A DNA stretch of 64,000 bases, taken from Palaemon carinicauda (lineage: Eukaryota > Arthropoda > Malacostraca > Decapoda > Palaemonidae). The translations under genes were made by a program, and so were the position numbers. This document shows, in pieces, positions 24,251-64,000 of this stretch (the first letter of the stretch is position 1; each line of letters opens with the position of its first letter). The notes beneath the pieces were generated by a model that did no database searches, was not told the origin of the DNA, and worked only from the letters and a program-made list of their open reading frames with translations. Location: positions 15,747,162-15,811,161 of the forward strand of contig NC_090743.1 in the NCBI RefSeq assembly GCF_036898095.1. The letters are read 5' to 3'.

Positions 24251-26064
24251 TAATTATAGATACTGCATCCCTCTCCTCCAACTATGAGAACATTTCATCA
24301 GTTGCTGTCTGTCACTGGTTCTACTGAAAGTCTTGAAGTTTTTCTGCTAATTCCTCTATATCTTCATCACAAACATTCAAACCTATGGACTTGCCTTAAG
24401 ACAATTTTTTCAACTGAAGGCTTAAGCTTAAAGGTTACAAAGTACCTTTCTGGTACAGAGTTTAATGACAACTTTTCCATGATAAAGTCATTGTTCTGGA
24501 AGAACCCCTACCCCTAGGCTTTTGTGAGGCTTGTGCATTGAAGAATATTAAACTCTCGTATTTGAAATTTTGTTGAGGAATAAACCCCTCAACCTAGATA
24601 TACTTAAAATCCCCCCAAATACTTGTCCAAAGCTTATTTTTCTTTGAACCATCACTCTCCCTATTCCTATCTACACTAAGCATAGTATATCACTTCTCAT
24701 AGATTTCTTGAACAATCCTCGGCTGGCCTTGAAGCAATCACTATTAGTATCAGTAACAATTTCTGGAATGTTTATTGCATTCTAGTTTTTTACAGTAAAA
24801 AATATTATCACCTGCTAACTGATTCTCCTGCATTTAAATTGTTTAATAGTTCATCTCACCAATTGCATTAAGTTATTTGTTTGGTTAAGACTGTCTCTCC
24901 TTTTACTACATTAATTCCTTCTAAGACCTATGTTTTTCAGTACGGTGAATATTGTAGATTTGTCTCTACCATACTGCTTTACTAGATCAAACACAGCTTG
25001 CCATTCTGACTTGGTTTTATCATTATTCTTACTTTTCTGGGTTTAATAACAACATTAACCTTACGCTCCATTGTGTATATACTGTAGTTTCATAAAAAAA
25101 AGGAAAATAAGAAATTAATATTTGCATGTTAGACAGCTCTGCTTAAATAGTGTACAGTATAGTACTAGCTAGCCTATAGCTTTATGTCGTTGGTAATATT
25201 GTCTCAATTGTACAAGTCCTAGCTAGCTGTAATTATTATTTGACAATGGCATACAAAAATTATTAAAAATTCTGTTCAAAGACCAATTTGTTTTAAATCA
25301 GAAACTTTGATAATTGACTTTTATGTATGGAGATAAATTCATTGATACTTTAATTGTAGATATTTGGTATATATACTAGGAAAAATAATGAATTCTGGCA
25401 ACCCCAGTCCTGCCATTATTAAACATACTGTACTACTTATGTGGACCAAGGAAAACTAACCTACATGGTTGCAGTAGAACAGTGATCATAATTAATAGTT
25501 AGATTTTGCTCGTTTGTGATAAAAAAAAAAATCATCAAATTTGCCATTCAAGCTAAAGAAAATAATTTCAGACAATGATTATACTTGGAAAACTGGAAAT
25601 GACATTAACATGACAGATTTGCCCAAACTCTTCTTTGCATGGGTAACTAAAGTCCTCAGAAGGTAATAAAAGTCAACACAGCATATTTCAAACTTAAGAC
25701 AAGAAAATAATATAAAATATAAGAACTTGGCTAGTTTTTCTTGAATATGTGTTTAAAAGGAACCTTCCCCTTGTATTTAATTGATGTAAGCCAGAGGTTT
25801 CAAAATTATCCCTCTACAAAGCCACATTTTTTTCTTTTACTTCAGGTTCCCTCTTTGAAGGAATGATATCAAACTTTATATTTCTTTTCATTTCAATGGG
25901 ATATTTGTCTTCTGTAATAAAGTAATTGGTTATCTGATGTTTGTCTTTGTGAAAAGTATGCATCATCAGTTTTTCCTCCAATCACAAGCTATGAAAGGCG
26001 TTCAGTGAGTTTTTACTGTATTATCAGGTAAGGGAATTCTAACCAATGAAATTAACAGCAGTGC

Positions 26065-26130
<66 letters not shown>

Positions 26131-26480
26131 TTATTGGATCGGAAGGACTTTGAGAGTTTGAGTACAGGAGGGCAAGTTGGTGATGTAGTACTAGGGTTTA
26201 TTCTGCATTGCTGTATCAAAGCACCTATACTGGAAAAGTTTTACTACAATATACAGGGGCTTCCTTCGATGTTTTAACAATGAATTCAGAATGATCGTAA
26301 AAGCCAAGAATACATAGACCTTGGTAGAAGCGATTGTAATATTTTTCTACTGTACGGTTAATGTAACATCATGCTATAAACATTGCAAATTATGTTCGAT
26401 TCTTTTTAAGGCCACGTCATTCAAAATATTGTCGATGACAAACCAACGAAGTATATTAAGAATAAACATAATTTTCCAGC
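24250..26480. other. intergenic sequence upstream of gene A, no exon seen
   Basis: AT-rich with no supported exon. It contains the AAT microsatellite at 26065-26130. A G-run (GGGGGGGGGG near 26506) lies about 140 bp upstream of the proposed start codon. I see no clear TATA box and do not call a promoter. Confidence 0.4.
26065..26130. repeat. (AAT)n microsatellite
   Basis: About 22 uninterrupted AAT units with no LINE-tail sequence next to them. Confidence 0.95.
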
Positions 26481-26647
26481 ATACCCAATTATTTTGTGGT
26501 TAGCAGGGGGGGGGGAGATGGATGGTATACAAAGGAGTAAACAAAACGACGCCTGTGCAAACAAATGTTGTTTACCAAACTCTCCCAGACATTTCTTCAG
26601 GTTCAGGGGTCTACTGAAAGCTAATCGTATGACACTTTGCCAAAATC

Positions 26648-44906
<18,259 letters not shown>

Positions 44907-45662
44907 GTGCAACAACTATAGATAACTCGTAGAAAATCACCATAGCATTCCCAATTGTATGTAATTAGGTTCCCTTTATTTTGACGATGGCTCTTTAGAA
45001 TTTTCAATTAGCATTGCAAAAGATAATTGAAAGATTAGGCTGATAATTATATACTAATTTTGAACTCCTTTTTTTTTTGTCATAGGAGAAATAGTAAGAA
45101 ACCAAATGTGATTGTCTAACTCTTAAGCATTCTGAACAGAACACTTTCAAGAATATTATTACAGTATACATTAACTTGAGATATGTGAATAAATTGTAAC
45201 ATGTTTCATATATATGTCCATAAAGAGGCAAATCGCAACCAATATCGAAATGAAAATTGAAATAGAGCAATTTGGTGATAAGAGGCTACTGTGAACTGTA
45301 AGTTGTCTGAACAGATATAAGTGTATTCAATTGATGTACATCGCACAGCACTTCCATTGCCCGGAATATCATGTGTAGCTAAATAAGTGAATGTTGCAGT
45401 AATTCCTTTAAGAATCTATAGGGAGTTGCTAATTATATTCCTGATTTTGTTAAGGAATGAAATTTGTTGGCTGTACTCTACTTGTGGGTTTACCAGATAC
45501 ATCTGTTGGATCCGCGCGCCATTTATTTTGCATGGTTTAACTGTCTGCATATATTGTGCTGTTATCAAGTTAGCTAGCTAATTGTGAAAGACTTCATTCT
45601 TGTCTACTCATAAATCTGAGAACATCAGATGCGTTGAATGTTTCTTACTTTGTGCGTTTTAA

Positions 45663-45740
<78 letters not shown>

Positions 45741-45790
45741 GCCTTTGACATCTTCAAGTGCTGTATGTAAATAAATGTAGACCTAATTTG
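44907..45790 (+). other. gene A 3' untranslated region with candidate polyadenylation signals
   Basis: AATAAA occurs at 45188-45193 and 45770-45775. The second lies after the ATT microsatellite at 45666-45740. No further exon is seen. Confidence 0.5.
45666..45740. repeat. (ATT)n microsatellite
   Basis: About 25 uninterrupted ATT units with no LINE-tail sequence next to them. Confidence 0.95.
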
Positions 45791-46945
45791 TTGTAAACAA
45801 ATGTAGAGCTGAATGTTGTAATTTTTTAGTCATAGTTCTAAAGTGGATATATTTACCAAGTTAGTTAGCAGATTTCCTTCTTTGAGAGAAGTAAGTTAAT
45901 CCAGTTTTATTGCACATAAGCAAATCTAAGACCCAAAAGCTGTCTGTAGGCCTATGCTGCAAAAGCATAGGAACATTTACAGGAAATTTAAGTGATGAAG
46001 ATTACCCAGTCGAGAATCTCGGCTAGGTTCTGAATTTTGTGAAGAATTTATTTATGTTCATTGACTTGAAGTGTATCACCAACACTTGTGAAAAATTATG
46101 CTTGACTTGTAAATCAAAAGTTGTACACCACCAGAGCAGAATCTACGAACACATCTTTCTTATTGGCAAAAGAAATTTGTGAATTGCTGATATCTCAAAT
46201 AGAAAATTGATTTTGGGAAATGGTTGTGTTCAAGACTACTTCAAGAGATGCCATCTACCTTCATGATACATCTGGCACACCTGGTTGTAGAAGGTAAGTT
46301 TTTTTTTTTTTTTTTTTTTTAGTAGATAACTGAGGTTATACACATATAAATTATTAGTCAAGTTACGATTATATCATGGTTTACTTGGAATTGCCACACA
46401 GTTTGTGTTGATAATTATGATATTTTTTTTTTTCAGATGGAAATTTTCTGAAGGGTTACTCAAAAGTACCGATACTAAATATAAAACAATTAATTTCCTT
46501 TGGTACGTGCTTTTCGTAATCTAAAGCTCGGTTTTTATAATGATCACCGGTATAAAATTAAACTTCATTTGTCGATAGAGTTATTAAGAAGATTGTTAGA
46601 TCAAGGACCATGTATTGCTTTGCAACCATGAACAAAATAATCAGTCAACGCTAACGGATAATTTAATGCCTCATGTTTGATATTTTTTTGTGGTGACTGC
46701 TCCTATAAATGTAAAATATTTCTGTACATTATATAAATTGATGTCTCATTACAGCTGATGAACGCGCAGTAATCCCTGTATGTACTTGAAGATAATTTTA
46801 TTTGAAAAAAAAAAGTAAAAATGCATTCATGAGATATTGTGGGTGGTAACTATAGGTTAGAGTAGTAGACATGTTGTCAATAAGACAAATATTGCCATAT
46901 TTCTAAAGCACACAGGATTGGACATATTTTAGGGAAATAATGCAA
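45790..46945. other. intergenic, no gene seen
   Basis: AT-rich with short T-tracts near 46300 and 46425. No supported exon. Confidence 0.4.
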
Positions 46946-46946
46946 C

Positions 46947-46949
<3 letters not shown>

Positions 46950-47020
<71 letters not shown>
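46950..47020. repeat. (CT)n microsatellite
   Basis: About 70 bp of uninterrupted CT. Confidence 0.95.
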
Positions 47021-47021
<1 letters not shown>

Positions 47022-47194
47022 ATAATGTATTGATACCTTCAACAACGTAAAATTTATTTTTAGCTTCAATGTGTTTTTCCTTACCATTTTTTTGCTGTAG
47101 TTCTTGATAGTTGAAGAGGATATGAGTAATGGAATTATTGTTTGCATCTCTAGGGAGTTTTTAAAGACTTTAACACTAGAAACTGAAAAACCTT

Positions 47195-48329
47195 GCCATT
47201 TGTAAGAGACAGTTGAGTTTACAGACCATTGTAACTTTGAATAAACAGTGAACTTACAGAATCAGACCATTTTGAGGAGACGGGGAACTCAAAGACTGTG
47301 AGAGGTTTGAAGAGACAGCGAGATTGACAGAAATTGGGATGAGAAGGAAGGAGACAGTGAATTGTCAGATTAAGTCTTAGGTGGATGAGATTGAGCTTAG
47401 ATATTTGTACTCAAAGATACCGTGCGTCTTGAAGGAAAAGGGTAGCATACTGATTTGGGTGAATTAAAGAGACAGTGAACTTACTTTTTTGACTTGGAAA
47501 AGAAAGTGAAGTTATAGAATGAGATAATTTAGAAGATTCTGTGAGCTTACATAATTAGATAATGAAAAAGAGACAGTGAGCTTACAAATTGGATGACTTG
47601 GAACAGACAGTTAGCTTACAGAATTTGATAATTTAGAAAAGACAGTGAGTTTAACAATTTGATGGCTTTGCAGGTACAGTAACCATACAGACTGTAACTT
47701 GGAAGAAACATCGAGCTAACAGAAATGGATAATTTAGAAGAGCGAGCTTACTAATTGGATGACTTGGAAGAGACCATGAGCTTACAGGTTGTGATTTGGA
47801 AGATACAGTTAGCTTAGATAGATGGATAATGTAGAAGAGACAGTGAGCTTACAGAATCGGATGACGTAAAAGAGACAGTGAGTTTATAGACTGTGACTTG
47901 TAAAAGACCGAGTTCCCAGAACTAAATGACTTGGTAGAGACAGTAATTTTAGAGTCTAAATTGAAGAAACTGAAATGACAGAATTAGATGACAAAAGTCA
48001 GCGAGCTCTGCAGAAGAGACGATCAGTCACATAATCTAAATATCTAGAAGTGATGGTTGTTAAAATAATTGAGATTCATTCAGCTAATAGTGGGTTCAAA
48101 GTCCCTGAAAATTTGCAGGAGTTAGTGTAATGATCTCAAAAGAGCCTGGCCATTTATAAAAGACAGTTTACAAAATTGGACTTAAGAAAATCCGATGTCT
48201 TGGAAAAGAGCCCATAGAAACTGACCACTTGGAGATAAAAAACGAAAAGAAAAAAAGGGGAAAAAAAAGACAATTTGGAACAGACAGCAGTGAACATAAA
48301 ACGATTGAATATTAAATGAGTGGAAAGAA

Positions 48330-48330
<1 letters not shown>
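47195..48330. repeat. diverged minisatellite, about 36-bp unit
   Basis: More than twenty imperfect copies of a unit close to 'gagacagtgagcttacag' plus 'aattggatgacttggaa' run in the same direction. Clear members lie at 47570-47650 and 47830-47885. Copies vary in length and sequence, so the array is old. No ORF runs through it. Confidence 0.8.
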
Positions 48331-49500
<1,170 letters not shown>

Positions 49501-49892
49501 ATTTTGGTTATTCCACGAGACTTTCTTGGACTCATATGTTCAAATAAAACTTAAGCACGTAGCTGTGATCATTATCATTACTCAGAAATATCTTGGCGAT
49601 TGAAAATCATATTCTAATCCGTATTCAAATAATAATATTCGTATTAAACTGGTTGCAAAGGAAGGGTCTTCCATGAGCCGCGCAGGAGGGGAGGGGTTAA
49701 AATCCCAGCTCGGGGCTGACACTCGTATAAAAGAGCAATGGTTAAGTAGATTGTCCCGATAAAATCACCAAAGTTTCACGTGAGCCACCAGGAACCCATT
49801 CTGAGCTTGGCTCTTTCTCTGTTAGTTTACGGCCCTCTTGAAGATCCATTATCATTTGCACTGGTTCTCACCATTGCTGCAAATTTCACTAA

Positions 49893-50242
<350 letters not shown>

Positions 50243-50685
50243 CACAATGTAGGGGCCTCATTCCTGTGTTAAACTATCGATTTTTTTATCGACCGGCTTG
50301 AGTGCATGAAATAGCAAAACCTTGATTAGTGAAGAGGTCAAATGACTATAAGTATATAAAATTTCGAAACTTTTCTCTAGTTCTGGGAGATAATAGGTAA
50401 AATCGAATGAAAACATGAAGAAACTGCCTCATCAGCGGTTTGTGTAAAAGATTCAAATAAAGAATTGGCTAATTTTCATCCTTATAGTTTTTGTAAAGGT
50501 TATATAAAGAATTAACAAAGTCTAACACTTTTATTGACAGTTTGTTCATCAGATAATTAGTTTTGGATATCTGTAGAAATGCGGTTTTACATGGTTGTGT
50601 AAGAAAGTGCCACGAAAATTCCCTTGCAGATAATTTTCAAAGTATCTGTTCTTTTCGTAACAGATCAAAGGGGATTATTAAAACG

Positions 50686-64000
<13,315 letters not shown>

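Noticed and set aside
50563..50685. Upstream extension of the gene B first exon
   Set aside because: The frame is open, but there is no ATG. The signal-peptide-like sequence begins at the ATG at 50686.

Overview
This window is eukaryotic nuclear DNA. It has GT-AG introns, long AT-rich non-coding stretches, very dense (TA)n, (CT)n, (CA)n and (ATT)n microsatellites, and many transposon relics. The microsatellite load, a DIRS-type tyrosine-recombinase retroelement, LINEs with (TAA)n tails and an arthropod-style ionotropic receptor together suggest a decapod crustacean (shrimp or prawn). That is an inference from style; no species marker is present.

Layout. Bases 2-100 are the last 32 codons of a Rab-like small GTPase, followed by untranslated and intergenic sequence. 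Bases 3.5-15 kb hold a decayed GC-rich segment, an incomplete DIRS-like element (about 4.83-6.75 kb) and a piggyBac-like MITE (9840-10142). A DIRS-like element with both ends present occupies 15145-21811. Its terminal repeats look perfect over 158 bp, but its coding region is broken. From 21.8 to 26.5 kb there is intergenic DNA with a LINE 3' end.

Gene A (26648-44906, + strand, 5 coding exons, 905 codons plus stop) encodes a signal peptide, a pentraxin domain, a probable degenerate C-type-lectin-like region, an LDL-receptor class A repeat and a complete Cys-loop ligand-gated ion-channel core with four membrane helices. Every exon junction keeps phase. Its 9.6-kb first intron is full of microsatellites, LINE fragments, a foldback element and a gag relic. 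A diverged 36-bp minisatellite lies in the gap after it.

Gene B (50686 to beyond the window, + strand, 13 phase-consistent exons, 527 codons so far) encodes an ionotropic receptor of the iGluR/IR class: signal peptide, N-terminal domain, S1 lobe, M1, pore, M3 and the start of S2. It is cut by the right edge. One in-frame exon has a 3' splice site built from a (TG)n tract.

The two receptors belong to unrelated ion-channel superfamilies but lie about 6 kb apart on the same strand. Both are plausible ligand-sensing membrane proteins. Nothing in the sequence shows that they work together.
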